64,000 nucleotides of DNA, taken from Artocarpus heterophyllus (taxonomy: Eukaryota > Streptophyta > Magnoliopsida > Rosales > Moraceae). The stretch spans positions 2,620,212-2,684,211 of the forward strand of contig CM046339.1 of assembly GCA_025403435.1 (NCBI GenBank), read 5' to 3'. Made by a program: the position numbers and the translations under genes. Below, piece by piece: positions 1-12,039 of the stretch (positions are counted from its first letter, which is position 1; every line of letters starts with the position of its first letter). The notes below the pieces were generated by a model. The model saw only the letters and a program-made list of their open reading frames with translations. It made no database searches and was not told where the DNA came from.

Positions 1-1705
1 CTATCAAATTCCTAAAAAGTACTCCAGCTACCAAAATATTAAGTCAAAATCATCTAATTAATTAGTCTAAAATTAACTTATCGGTCATTGTCGCTCGTTT
101 TCTCTAATTATCTTCGCCATCGCTTGTCCTCCTTCGTCTCACCGTTGTCATCCTCCCCTCAATCTACCATCCCATCGTCATTGTTGCTCGTCGTTGAAAG
201 GGCCATGGAGCTCATCAGCTATCACATCATCATTAGAGAAGCTCAACGTCGGACAAGCTACACATGACATAGAGGAGATTTGAAATTTCAAACCAAGAGA
301 AGAAACGCAACATTCATGACTTTCGTCAAGCCAAAACCACTCTTCCATAGAGGACGAAACAAACTTAGCAAGTGCGTGAACAACGTCATTTCCGATTAAG
401 CAATGAAGCACTACAACCACCACCACACAAACCTGAGCGCAAAGTCTATCGACATTGGAGACTTAAAAAAAAATGACCTTAATCTATAGCAATGGCTTAG
501 GCATTAGAAATCAACCCAAAGAATTGAAACAATACTAGTAAATTCTCCCTCATTAATCTTTCTTTTGATCACATGTAAACGTGTGCAGAAAAAACATGTG
601 GAAAATAATTTAATAATGGGATTTACACGATTATGTTGTAGTCTGGAGCTAGTAGGGAACATGTTAACAAGCTAACATTATAACCAAAAAGACTTGTGTT
701 GGTTGGCATTGTCCTCTGTTGTTTTCTATTTTTTTTAAACAATTTTTAAGGTGTTGTTTAATTTGGCTTTAGAAAACAAAAGTGTTTGGTACTGTTTTTC
801 AAAACAATTTTCAAAGAACAACAAAAAAAAAAAAACAAAATATGTGTTCGGATATGAAAAAATTGTTGTTCTCAAAATCTGTTTTACTCATGTTAAAAAA
901 AGTTTAATTCCAATTGCCATCAATAACAGGCCAAGATTGTTGTAGGGGTGGGCTAGCAGGTTGAGATTGTGCCAGGATTGTCATCAAGTCAGGCTAGTGG
1001 GTCGATTGGTCGGGATTACCGTTGAAGTTAGTTCGACCAAGACGTGGGTCCTGGACCGCTGGTCTGATCACGAGCCTTGGGCTCTTAATCTGATCCCAAT
1101 GTAGGGCTACACCCATCGGTCCGATCTCAATGCGCGCCTTGGCTCGTCGGTTAATTCCCACCATAAATCCCACCTTGTTAGCCCAATTGCAACGTGGGTC
1201 CTGGCCCGTTGTTCTGATCTAGACATAGGATTTCGGCTTATCAATCCGATGATGGAGTGAAATGTTGTTTACTTCTTGTTGTTTTGATCTTAAAGAACAC
1301 CATAGAAACAATTTATTATTTTCTATTTTTTAGTTTTGCAACTCAAAATTTTTTAAAAATTGTTCTTCGAAAACAAATGCCAAACACCACATTTATTTTT
1401 AGGATTAATTACGAAAAATTCCCACTCAATTAGAGTCTTGGTAAGACTTTGCCCTCAAACTTCAAAACATAACATTTGTTCCCCTTTAATATTAAAACGT
1501 AATATTTGTTCTCCCAACTATAAAATATCAACAAGAAAACACCTTTAAATGTGCTTTTAAGCATATATGACACTATATTATAGAAATGATGGGATTGTTG
1601 AATAGTTTAATGAACCATTAGAATGTTAATTTATCCTAATGTAGTCACACGAAAGTGAAAGAAAAAATTATTTATTCTTAAAATTTTAAGGTCTCCCAGT
1701 TTGCT
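1..1705. other. Intergenic, repeat-derived
   Basis: No gene. A low-complexity CT-rich stretch occupies 80-420. A GC-richer block at 940-1260 repeats CGTGGGTCCTGG and CGGTCCGATC-like words. It is framed by sequences with GGTGTTGTTTAATTTGGC (749-766) and GCCAAACACC (1379-1388), possibly the inverted ends of an element split by that block. Short ORFs are unsupported. Confidence 0.5.
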
Positions 1706-1870
1706 AGGGTGTTTGGCATGATGGTGGGAACCATTGGTTAGAACTGTTTTACTGTAGCATGTGAGAGCTTTACACTATAGCAACTTTTTTCTTTTTTACT
1801 GTAGCACGTGAGAACTTTACACTGTTCATAATTGAGATTGTGGTTAAAACCACTCTTGCCAAATAGCATC
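1706..1870. mobile_element. MITE-like element, hAT type
   Basis: Short block with inverted ends (AGGGTGTTTGGCA and reverse complement of TGCCAAATAGCATC) and two internal copies of ACTGTAGCA-GTGAGA-CTTTACACT. No coding capacity. Target duplication not resolved. Confidence 0.45.
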
Positions 1871-2644
1871 TACATCTTTAACAATTAAAATTTTAAAATT
1901 ATATAAACCTTTTAAATTCAAATTAGCTTTAGATACACTAACAGAGGGAGGGACAGCGAAGGCCATGGCCCTCCTTTTTTTTTTTTACCTATTTATTAGT
2001 TCTATATGTATTTGTATCTATATGTATTATATATATGTATGTAGTTGAGTTGGACTCTTCCATCTTGATATTGTCCCTAAGAAACAGCTAACACAATATA
2101 AATGGTGAAAAAAGTCCACATGTAAATATATTTCATCTCATGAAAATAAGCATTTTTTTAAAAAAAAATGATATTTTTAGTTATACAAAAATATTTGTAT
2201 AATTTCTATATTCTAAGAGAATAGCCAAACAAAAGAAAAGAAAAAAGAATATAAAAAACTATGTTCAAGAATAGTTGGGCTTGTCTATTTCAACCTAGTC
2301 CAATGTCCAACATAGTATGCAGGACAGTATCCTGCAATGTTTAAAAATCTTATCACTATGCATCAAAGTATAGATTTGCTGAGCTCTATCTGTCTCTAAA
2401 ATTCTCCCTTCTTTCTAGAATTCTCTTCCTCTCTCTCTCTAAAATTCGAAGCTTGCTCTTAATTTTTCAGATCTTTTCTATTGTTTCTTCTCATAAACTC
2501 GAATCTCATTCACAGTCCCTCAACCATCTTCAAATTTTAGTAAACCACCCTCAGATCTTATACTTCCGTTCTTTATTTATTTATTTATTTATTTCTTTCC
2601 TTCTTTTTGTCTTTCTTTCTTTCTTTCTTTTTTGTTTGTTTTCT

Positions 2645-3139
2645 ATGGATCCAAAGTACCTTCACCTGAAAAAAATACTTCCCATCATTTTCCCAGAAGG
2701 TTTTCAGGTAGAAGTAAAGTCTAGAGTCACTCGACTGTAGATTCTCATGTTTTTTGGAATCCTCGGTGATGTGAGGATGTTGATCAAAGAAAAAATTCAT
2801 CCAAGTGACTTCAATCAAAGGGCCGACCTTTCAAGTATGGGTACCAATCGTAGTGTGATAAGAAGAAGAGCCTATGCCTTCAAGTCTAGATGTAACAAAT
2901 GTAGGTGATAGACTTATGAGGGTAATTGTCGTTCGCCTAGATTTGTGATAGTAAATAAAGAGGACAAAATCCATTTTTACAAAGATGGTGTTTCTAAAGA
3001 GAACATGGATGATCTTTACGCTTCTGTTCAGAACCATCTGAGTAGATATGTCCAATGTGCAATTTTTGGCTTAAATTCTATTCAAAAAGACAACGCCTTA
3101 GGAATTTGGTATTTAAAGACCCTGTTTGTTAGTTTGTAA
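2645..3139 (+). pseudogene. Decayed four-cysteine ORF (copy 3)
   Basis: MDPKYLHLKK start at 2645, with an in-frame stop after 31 codons. The same frame then resumes (DVRMLIKEKI, then RSVIRRRAYA, then CNKCR followed by two stops), and the NKEDKIHFYKDG segment and C-terminal half follow. The first two cysteines of the cluster and the basic patch are kept, so the arrangement predates the split of the copies. Non-functional. Confidence 0.68.
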
Positions 3140-3901
3140 AAACTTAGATGGGGAGTAAATTCTTAATCCATAGAGGCTGTTTGAGTGTTTCTACAAAAAA
3201 AAAAAAAAATGAATTTTGCGTTTTAAGTGTTTGTTTGTTTTTAAATTGTCACAGTAAGTATTAAAGAATAAACATTTGTTTTTATTTTATCGTTACAATA
3301 GTTGTTAAATATCTGTGTTTGTTTTATTGAAAAAATGTTACATTGTCAGATGCATCATGTGTTTGTTCCTGTTGTTAATTTGAAATTTTTAGACTCCAAA
3401 TGATTTTTCTAGATTCATGTTATTTTTTATCAAAAGTTTACAGTATTTCATATGTCTTTTACTAACTTTTCTAGACTTATATTTATTTTGTCAAAAAATT
3501 GTACAGTTAAATATATCGGGTTTTGTTTTTTTTTTTTTTTTTTGTAAATTGTCAAAAGTTGTACAATTAGAGTCTCGCTTGTCAAAAATCAATTTGATTA
3601 CTTATTTATTTTTAAAATTTGATCTGATTTGGTCTAACTTTTTCTAAAATCTCCATATCTTATTTTCAGACTTTTCATCTATACAATATCATATCTTGTC
3701 TTCTTTTCTTTCCTGCAAGTATTTTATTTAGATTGTTAAGTAATCTGCCATCACCTTCCTATCATAACTCCTTAGTCCTTTTGCATTTCCATCTTTTTTA
3801 AGATCTCATTTAGGACTTAATGTTTAGATAGAGCATAATTAAAACAAAAACCCAAAAAAACAAATAGTAAAAAAAGAGAGAGTTTATTTTAGAAACTAAA
3901 C

Positions 3902-4540
3902 ATGTCTTCCTCTCATTCATCTAAAAAATCAAAAACATCTATGTCTTCTGGGGTTCTAGTCTTAGTATAGATATAGTCTACTTAGAAGCCGTAGAAAACT
4001 TAAGAATAGTTTTAACAAGTAGAAAGATTAGCCTGATTTATAAGGTAGGTAGCTTAGGGTTCATGGGGAGTGTATCAATAGCAACGCAATGGATGTAACC
4101 ATGTTGTAGGGATTGCCCCTCATCTCCTAGCTAAGGAAAACCTCTACGAAAAACCATAAGTAAGGAAAAGAGAGTTTAGGACATCCTTGAGCGTCTTAAA
4201 GCCATGATCCATAATTCTAGCGCTTTCATAGCATTACTGGTGCTTTAGGCACCCTTAAGGAGATACTTGTAATTGCTAGTGGGAATCTATTAGTTATTCA
4301 CTTCAAACCCTTAGGTCTTTTGAATGCAAATGGTTTTTATGACGGTCTTTTAAAGTTTTTATATTATATTGTAGAACAAAACTTCCTTATAGAGTCGGGG
4401 AGACAAATCTTTGTTATTGCTTTAACAACTAAAGAATTGCTTGACAAGATGTAAGTAGTTCTTTTAGAGTCTGACACTGCAACGTCCAAGCTTGATTGGA
4501 AGAAAGAAAGTATGAAGCAATTATTAGATTTGAACCTCTA
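3902..4540 (+). pseudogene. Decayed LOG-family copy (copy 3)
   Basis: Starts MSSSHSSKKSK at 3902, matching the MSTSQSTKK start of the other copies, and is interrupted by several stops and shifts. Recognisable pieces include GSLGFMGSVS after the YGGG position, GALGTLKE at the PGG-GT-E position, and the LLNANGFYDGLLKFL stretch. It keeps the most canonical LOG residues after YGGG although it is the most broken copy. Confidence 0.68.
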
Positions 4541-5070
4541 CCTAAAATCTTTTGGTTTTACCCATAGTATATTTTTTCGTGTTTCTGGTGTCCTGAATAA
4601 CAGCTCTCCTTCATATCTTATATTTTGTGGCATGTTGTTATTAAAACCTTTAGATTCATTGATTCTTGTGTTGAGATAGCTGATATTACGGAGTAACTAA
4701 TATCTCGAAACACATTCTATTTAAGGTCTGATCTTTTCTTTATCGATGCTTTTGCAATCTTCATGCATACACGGTTAGAATTCTTGATTATACGTAATGC
4801 TCTCTTTGTACTCTCGAAATAAATTCATATAATGTCTGTAAACTCTCTATGTATTATTTTAATGCGCGCTTTTAATATAAATACTTGAGTTGTTTATTTA
4901 TTTATTATTATTATGTAATATAACATCCCTAGTCTATTTATAAACCATGGTTCAAAAACTATAAAAGGATTGAAAAATGACATGATCAGCTAATGCACTT
5001 CTCTTTATATATATTAGAATAATCTTGATTAAAAAATTCGCCTCCAACTCAAAATCCTGACTCTGTCACT

Positions 5071-8000
5071 ATTTAGACATGATAGAGTTACTAAAATACT
5101 CTATATTAGGTACCAAATCTTAATTATGTACCAAGTTTTTATTAAAAGTTCTAATAGAAGGATTTTTTTTGTCAATATTTCATAGTATGAGAAGAACACA
5201 TGTTATGTTTTAAAATTTGGAGACATAGTGTTACAAAAGCTATAGTTGAGGGGAATTTTTGTAAATAATTATTCTTTTTAGAAACTGTTTTCTGTTTAAA
5301 AAAACTGTTTTTTATTATTGCCAAAGATCACTTAAAAAAAAACCTGATATACATGTGAAAATCTTTATATTTTTTTTCCACTGCCAAGAAAACCCATATT
5401 TCGTAAAGGGTACCTTAATTATTTTTATCACTTTGTTAAGCCAACTACAGCTCCTAATTACGACTTACATATGTTTTTTTTTTTTTTTTTTGGCAAAATA
5501 CTAATTCCACTCTTATAAACTTCAATATCTGGTTGTGCGCTACACCGTTTTCAATTCAATTTTGGTTTTCATGTTCTGTTATTTTCTTGTTGTAGCCGAG
5601 AAACCATTTACACTTTGCCCTTGCAAATTTGTAAGAAGGCAGCGACAAATGATTTGTCGATTAGAAGAAAAACATAATTAAATTAGAAGAAAAGTTAGTG
5701 CATGACTGACCGCTCATCTCCCAGTAGAACCTCAAATGGCAAAATAATAACAAAAATAAATAAATAAATAAATAACCACTATGCTTATTGCAAAAGCGTT
5801 TGCAAGAGGTTTTTAGCCATTCAATCAACGGAATTTTTACGGTAGAGAAGATAATTATGCTTCATAGAGAAGATAAGTTTGTACACGGTGGAGCATGTAG
5901 TTTTGGTCTTTGGATTTACTTTTCAACGGTGTGATTTACAACTCGAAACAGTTCTGTAACGCGCTTTATAAATTTTTAATACAGACAATTGTAAGTCAGA
6001 CTATAAAAAATTAATCCACTTACTAAAACAACATATTCTACCGATAATATAAAATTACCGTATCCATTGTAAGGATTCTCTTCAATTAAACCAAAGTGTA
6101 AGTATTAATATAGAAAACACCTGTACCACTAGAAAGCGTACAATACAGCATTACTAGATTCACAAACCCACTATACAATGAATTGTTTCTTGCCAAATCC
6201 ATTTTAAATCTAAGTTATTGATTACTTGTTTTGTTAGTTTCTTGTCAATCAAAGATAAACATTAGTTTTTTTAATCTTTTTTGTTTTTAATAATGTTTGG
6301 GAAGAACTATATAAAAGCGTCACGATATAAATTCTGACAGAATATTAAGTTAATAAAATAGTTTTGAAGTAAAAAAAAATGGCAGTTGGCCCCATCTGCG
6401 TGGATCAGTTATCCCCCGTTATTACTGTATACAGCTTAGGAAAGGATTAAACAATTATAGTTAAAATAATTAAGGCCTATGAAATAAGAGTCCTACGATA
6501 TTAATCTGGTGGAATTGCTGTTTGTTGTTTGGTCCAGTTGACTTTTATTTTAAATTATTAGATGAATGGTTCATGTGAATGTGAGGAGCCAATTAAATTA
6601 TTAATATGTCAATTAACAAAATGTCGATGTCATTGGTAATGGTTATTTCATTAAGAAAAATCTTTTTTATCCTCATAAGATTATAACCTCGTTATTCACA
6701 AAATTATAGACCCAACCTAGTACAAAATGTATTTTTTAAACTGAAACATATTGTTTTATTAGTCATGGGGTTATAACTTTATGGGATTAAATAAGATAGC
6801 TCTTTGATTAACCAAATGAGCTCGCGATCGTCATATGTCAGAGTTGAATCTATTTATGAGCATTGTTATAAGACACCGGTAGTGGTAAGCACTATCAGCT
6901 AATAAAAGGTGGTTCCTCGTGGTGCTAAGCATTGCTATAAAGTACTGGTAGTGCTAAGCACCATCCGCTAATAAGGTGGTTCCCACATTGTTGTGCTAAA
7001 CATTACTATAAAATACTGGTGGTGTTAAGCATTATCTATTAATAAAATGTGGTTCCTACAGTGTAGGACCTATAGATAGAGTCTATGTTTTATCAGTAAT
7101 GATACTTTTAACACCAGTAATGCCCCTACGTATTTTTCATTTAGGAGTCACAATTTAGGGAAATGCCATGTACTGCCATTCTAGAACAAAACCTATTTTT
7201 CTTAAGTCGATATGTGCCAACGGGTCCCGGATTTTTCATTTAAAAAGAGTGGAAAAAAGTGTTTTAAATCTGCCAAAAAGTTGACATATTAGAGTAAGGT
7301 TTAAACTCTACGAGGACAAATAGAATTGCTCAACTCTTTACGTCAACGACATAAAATATATTGAACCCATTGCAACTAATTTTCCAATTATGTTAAATAC
7401 CAGCAGGACTCAACAGAGCTTATTCAATAGCTGACGCCATTTATCAGCCTGGCTCATTCAATTGTAACTAATTTTCACGATTGTAACACATTTGAAACAA
7501 TTGGAATAGAAGTGCTATTTGGTATATCCCTAAAATGCTCTTTGCTTGTTTGGAATAACTTTTGCTTCTATTTTTTGAACAGCAGAAAAATAGAATTACA
7601 CGTCACGGATTTTTTTTTTTTTTACAGAAAAGAAGCTTGTTTTGTTAAATAAATCAAAAGCTCTTTTATTATGAAAAATAATGTAATATAAAGATATGGG
7701 TGAGCTTTTTAATTTGTTATTCATAAATAAATAAAAGAAGTAATTACACAAAGATTAAATTTTAATAGATAGTTTTATAATTAAATTAGTGTGTGGATAG
7801 CCTTAGGTCAATGTTTTATAATTAGACACTTATATAAATTATCTTAAATAAAAAGATAAAAATATAAAGAAAAAATCTTTTCATGAGCTCTCTTTCTATA
7901 GATACCAAGGAGTTGGCTATTTCAAAAGGGTTTATAAAAGTCAAAAGCGTATTAAATATTAGTCCATTCAAACTAGTTCAAAAATAGCTTTTAGACTAAT

Positions 8001-8728
8001 AATATATATGAAAACTTAGTTACAACTAATAGTTTGAACTTAAATAATACAAACTTTTATATGCTATAATATTTTAAATCGAGATGGTCAAACACTGTAA
8101 TTTAAGCTTAAGTCATTCTTCTTATATTTTACTTTTAGTTCTAATTTTTTTTTTTTTCCAGAAGCTCTAATCAACACGCTCAGTCATCATTACTATAATA
8201 TACCTCATAACCGAGTGGCCCAGAATAGCCCGCTAGGCACTTTCGGAGTTGGTATCTGGGGACTACGAAATTTTAAAAGCTGATAGTTACTGTCAACGAA
8301 ATGGAAATCGCAAGAAAGCGCATTCTTGCATGCCAAAGAGTATTTGACGAACACTGTTAAGAAAATATTTTTTAAATTATTGTAATATAAAGCTCTTATA
8401 TGTTACAATAAAATATTTTAATTTTTAGTTCTAACTATGCTAAATACACTCGTCACTAATTATGATGATGTAATTCTTTTTTTTTTTTGGTAGTTTCACA
8501 GGAAATAGCGGAATTAAACCCGAAAATAAATATTCATGAAAAAGACGGAATGCAAACTGAGCTTAAATACTCGGGCGAGCAGTACTTTATACAAACTACT
8601 ATAAAAAAAAAAAAAACTAGCTAGTCGTATGGGGCTAAAAAATAAAAGAAAAGAAAAGAAAAGGAATGAATACAAGAGAAGAAACTAACTAGAATTTCAA
8701 CACATATACACAAATGCAACAAACATGA
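5071..8728. other. Intergenic, AT-rich
   Basis: No ORF of 60 codons or more and no recognisable gene remnant apart from the tandem repeat at 6859-7064. Several poly-A/T tracts. Its right end should contain the 3' UTR and polyadenylation site of the LPP gene, but no convincing signal was found. Confidence 0.6.
6859..7064 (+). repeat. Three-copy tandem repeat of about 70 bp
   Basis: Three diverged units, each with GCATTG-TATAA-A--GGT, GGTGCTAAGCA-TATC and AATAA-GGTGGTTCC. No ORF crosses it. It sits in the otherwise featureless interval left of the LPP gene. Confidence 0.7.
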
Positions 8729-11589
8729 TCACCTTCTCCCTGATTCTAGTTGATCCAATGTTGAACTTGTGTTTTGGTCCACAGAGAACGCCATGAACAT
8801 TTCACCATTAGGACCCCTTGATTGCCCACCCGAGTTGTGATGGTACTGCACATTCCTAGAATTAGTAGGACCCACCACATTGGAATTGCCACGTGACTCC
8901 TCCAATGCCCTGAAGTATGCATAAGGTCCCCATCCTGAATTCACAACAGTTGAAAATTAATTGGATGTTCAAACAATAAAAGAGGGTAACATAATACTAA
9001 TAAAGTGTGTTTATCCTCTCAGACTACATATTATCAATCAAAGCCATCGCTTGTAAACCCATCTTGCCAAATCCATGACGCAAAATTTGTCATTCTATTT
9101 TTCTTGTTTCATTAGTTGTCCCTCTGATTAAATTTTGAGGCTTCATTGAATTGCTAAAGTATTTATAGTATTTAGTACGTCAGGTTGCTAAATTTAAATG
9201 ACATGAAAAGCCATTTAAAAGCCATTAATAAATTACCACTACTCTTGGCACCCAAAATCAAACTTACCTTCTACATGGTAAGGAAGGGGGAAGAACTGAC
9301 AATAGCAAAATGTAGCTACAACAAGCCCTGCAATCATAAAATTAATAACCATTTAGATCTGTTGAAATCATTTATTACATTTTTTTTATATTCCTTGCTT
9401 TTCACTCTTTTTTAGGTCAAAGTTGAGAAAAGATAGAGACACAGACCTAAAATCCCTCCGGCGAACACATCTTGCCAATGGTGCCAATAGTCGTCCACTC
9501 TTGAAATTCCCACCAGAGATGCAACCAGAAGAGGAAGGAAAACAATGCATAGCTTTGCAACATGCCCTCTTTTATCAAACGCTTGAATCTTTCCCGACAA
9601 GTACAAGGACAAAAAGCCTAATCCTGCAAATGACCCTGCATAATACATTTATCCACACATAGATAAATTAATGTTAAAATTGCCATCAGGAAAAAGTCAC
9701 AAAAACTTGCCTGCATATTTGGGAAGGAAAAAATGCCATAAGCACACACAAATATATATGGACGCACACGAATATATATACATATATACATTGACTATCT
9801 TAAAAAAAAAAATTGCAGGAGATATTGCTTACATGAAGTATGACCGCTTGGGAAGCTCTTATGTCCTTCCCTTATGTCACTAGCTTTACCATGACATATT
9901 ACATCTTCCCATCGATCATATGCCTATGACAACACATGAGAAAAGTCAAATTAGCCCCAAACAAATGGCACAACACAAAAAGACCTCCAGTGGAGTGAAA
10001 CATAATCATGAACTTTGAAGAGCTAGTAGATACCTCAACTCCGTCTGGAAAGCATCGCCAGAAAAAGTCAGGTCGAGGCCGACCAACTGCGTCTTTTATT
10101 GCATCCGTGATGACCCCAGTAATCAGCACAGCAAATAGGAGGCCTGCGTTTGCATTTTGTTTGATGTAAAGTCATAAACAACCCTTGTAGATTATTGCCT
10201 TTGACAGAATTATAGATGTGTTTTGGCAGGAAAATCAGGATGTTCAGCTATATTACCTAGAATGCTGTGGTGCAGATCATAGACATCTCTCCTACGCCAA
10301 TAGACCAGAAGGAAAACGACAATCGGCAACAAAACTGCATACATCTGATCAATATAATCAACAACCACAAAATCAAATCCCTTAACCAAACAAAATACCA
10401 TAAAAATTAGAACAAAGTAGCAGTTCTTCTGTCATTGCTCTTGTTCGTCCTAATAACATCTTAAGCGAAGAGTTTCTCTCCTGATTGTTTTGTGTTGTTA
10501 CTAAACATGAAGAATCTAGAAATGGGGTGACGTGAACTCCACAAATTCTTTATTCTTTCATCATCAAGCAAAGAGAAAAAAAAAAAAGAAAAAAAAGAAG
10601 CTACACTTACAGGGACAGCCCAAAAAGGAACTGTGTTGCCTTTCATGGGATATTTGAGGTCCTCCATCATGCCTTTTCCAACAAAGCGGTAAAACGGATG
10701 AATGACATTAAGAACGACATCTATCACTCCAAGTAACACCAGTATAATCCAATCATGCATATGGTTCTTTGCCACTGCGGCTCCATGGGATTTTATTGTG
10801 TGCGCACCAAGATCAATCTCCCTTCGACCACCCACCTAGTTCAGGAAAAAAAAAAAAGAGAAAAGAAAAATCAAAGTAGAAACTGCTTAGTATTACAAAC
10901 AGTTACATATCAATTATGAGTAGCACATAATGTAAAATAAGGACACAGATGGCACTTATCAAACTTGTATGAAGATTTTGCATCAAAAAGGAACTTATTT
11001 TGGATATAGACACAGAATTAAGATTAGTTTACTTATGAAGTTTCTCTCTTCAGTAATAGTCTTTTGAGGACTGTATTAGTGCTTCTGCAAGCATTTTTTT
11101 TTTCCCTTTCCAAATTATTAACACCAGAAACTTGATCTAACTTTACGTAAAAAACTTTTTTCTTGTTTCATAAGAAAGGTCATTTAGGACTGAATTCTTG
11201 GCAATTATCCAGAAAAAAAAACTAGGACAAAAAATCCCAGAAGGTAAATTCAACAAAAGAAGATCATATTTCTATTATAGCATGCAGTTTCTTTTCTGCT
11301 TAAATTTTAAACTTGCAAGTTTTCTAACAGGCTTAACCATTTCTAATCTAAAAGGAAGCAAAAAAGTTCAGCCATGAAGAGTACACATAATTTTTGTAGT
11401 TAAATCCAAAAGGCTTCCCAACATGCGTAAATCACCTTTATACTTTTATATTTTAGTTAACAATTTTGTTCCCCTTAAATAACTCACTTTATTACAAAAC
11501 CAAAACAAAAAAAAAAATGAAAAGCAAAAGTTGACCAAACAAACCTGAAAAATATTCGATATCAATGCTCCCAGACGACCCCACGCCAT
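8729..11589 (-). CDS. LPP: Lipid phosphate phosphatase (PAP2 family), 8 coding exons
   Basis: Coding exons read on the minus strand: 11589-11545, 10835-10611, 10344-10257, 10143-10034, 9923-9833, 9635-9447, 9327-9268, 8934-8729. They total 1014 nt, 337 residues plus TGA. All introns are GT..AG and the phases agree. The family removes phosphate from phosphatidic acid and related lipid phosphates in membranes. All three PAP2 motifs are visible: K-x6-RP (Lys136-Pro144), PSGH (181-184) and SR-x5-H (Ser231-His238), with the two catalytic histidines inside the last two. Hydrophobic segments occur near residues 44-60, 91-106, 118-132, 187-199, 215-229 and 243-262, giving the usual six-span topology. 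The tail after about residue 283 is polar and weakly conserved in the family. Length is normal for plant LPP2/LPP3-like proteins. The start at 11589 sits in a short first exon reading [11 protein letters not shown]; exon 2 opens with Val, so it cannot supply a start at its own border. The exact paralog cannot be named. Confidence 0.93.
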
Positions 11590-11640
11590 GGATGAACCAA
11601 ATTACTGAACAGAAAAAAAAAAAAAAAAAAAAAAACAATT
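11590..11640 (-). promoter_or_regulatory. Probable 5'-UTR intron acceptor of the LPP gene
   Basis: Just upstream of the LPP start codon the minus strand has a run of more than 20 T followed by CTGTTCAG (AG at 11606-11605). This is a textbook polypyrimidine tract plus acceptor. It suggests the leader is spliced, with 15 untranslated bases between acceptor and ATG. I did not identify the matching donor. It could also be just a poly-T tract. Confidence 0.45.
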
Positions 11641-12026
11641 AAGGAAGAAAATTGTTGAGTTGAAGCCAAAAGATAATGGAGGACAGAAAAGAAACAGAGG
11701 AAGCAGAAACTTATCACGAACAGGAAAGAAAAGGAAAAGAAATTAGTGGGCAGTTTTGTTTGTCATCATAAGGTATAAATATTAATAAATAAAGGAGTTG
11801 AAAATTTTGAAATTGAAAGCAAGTGGACTGTCACCTTTAATGAGAGATTTTTCTGTATTTACTTGCGGATAATATTTTTTGAGACTTTGAAGGAACAATT
11901 TTTCTTTTGGTGGAGGTTTGGAAAATCAGTAAAATCAAACGGGACGACGAGAGACAGAGACCCCACCAACCAAAAGGCTTTTCGTTGTACTAATAATGGT
12001 GATTAAAATCGCATCAAAAGAAGCCC

Positions 12027-12033
12027 TTTTATA
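12027..12033 (-). promoter_or_regulatory. Candidate TATA box for the LPP gene
   Basis: The minus strand reads TATAAAAGGGC here, a good plant TATA context about 440 bases upstream of the LPP start codon. That distance would fit a leader containing an intron. A (GA)n tract at 12162-12186 lies further upstream, as is common near plant promoters. No transcript evidence is available, so this is inference from motif and position. Confidence 0.35.
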
Positions 12034-12039
12034 TTTAAA

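Larger units (their letters stand above)
2260..5070 (+). mobile_element. LTR-less, decayed copy of the cargo gene pair (copy 3)
   Basis: Plus-strand region homologous to the minus-strand interiors of elements 1 and 2: leader, four-cysteine ORF remnant, spacer with the same repeated motif, LOG remnant, and 3' region. No LTR, primer site or polypurine tract is seen at its borders. Its right end runs past the homologous 3' region and ends near CAAAATCCTGACTCTGTC (5051-5067), an end also found in the copy at 63671. It is a different form of the unit, either an ancestral version or one mobilised by other means. The left border is approximate. Confidence 0.6.

Noticed and set aside
9412..10835. Several separate minus-strand ORFs treated as independent genes
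   Set aside because: They are exons of one LPP gene with consistent phases and splice sites; their extra residues are intron read-through.
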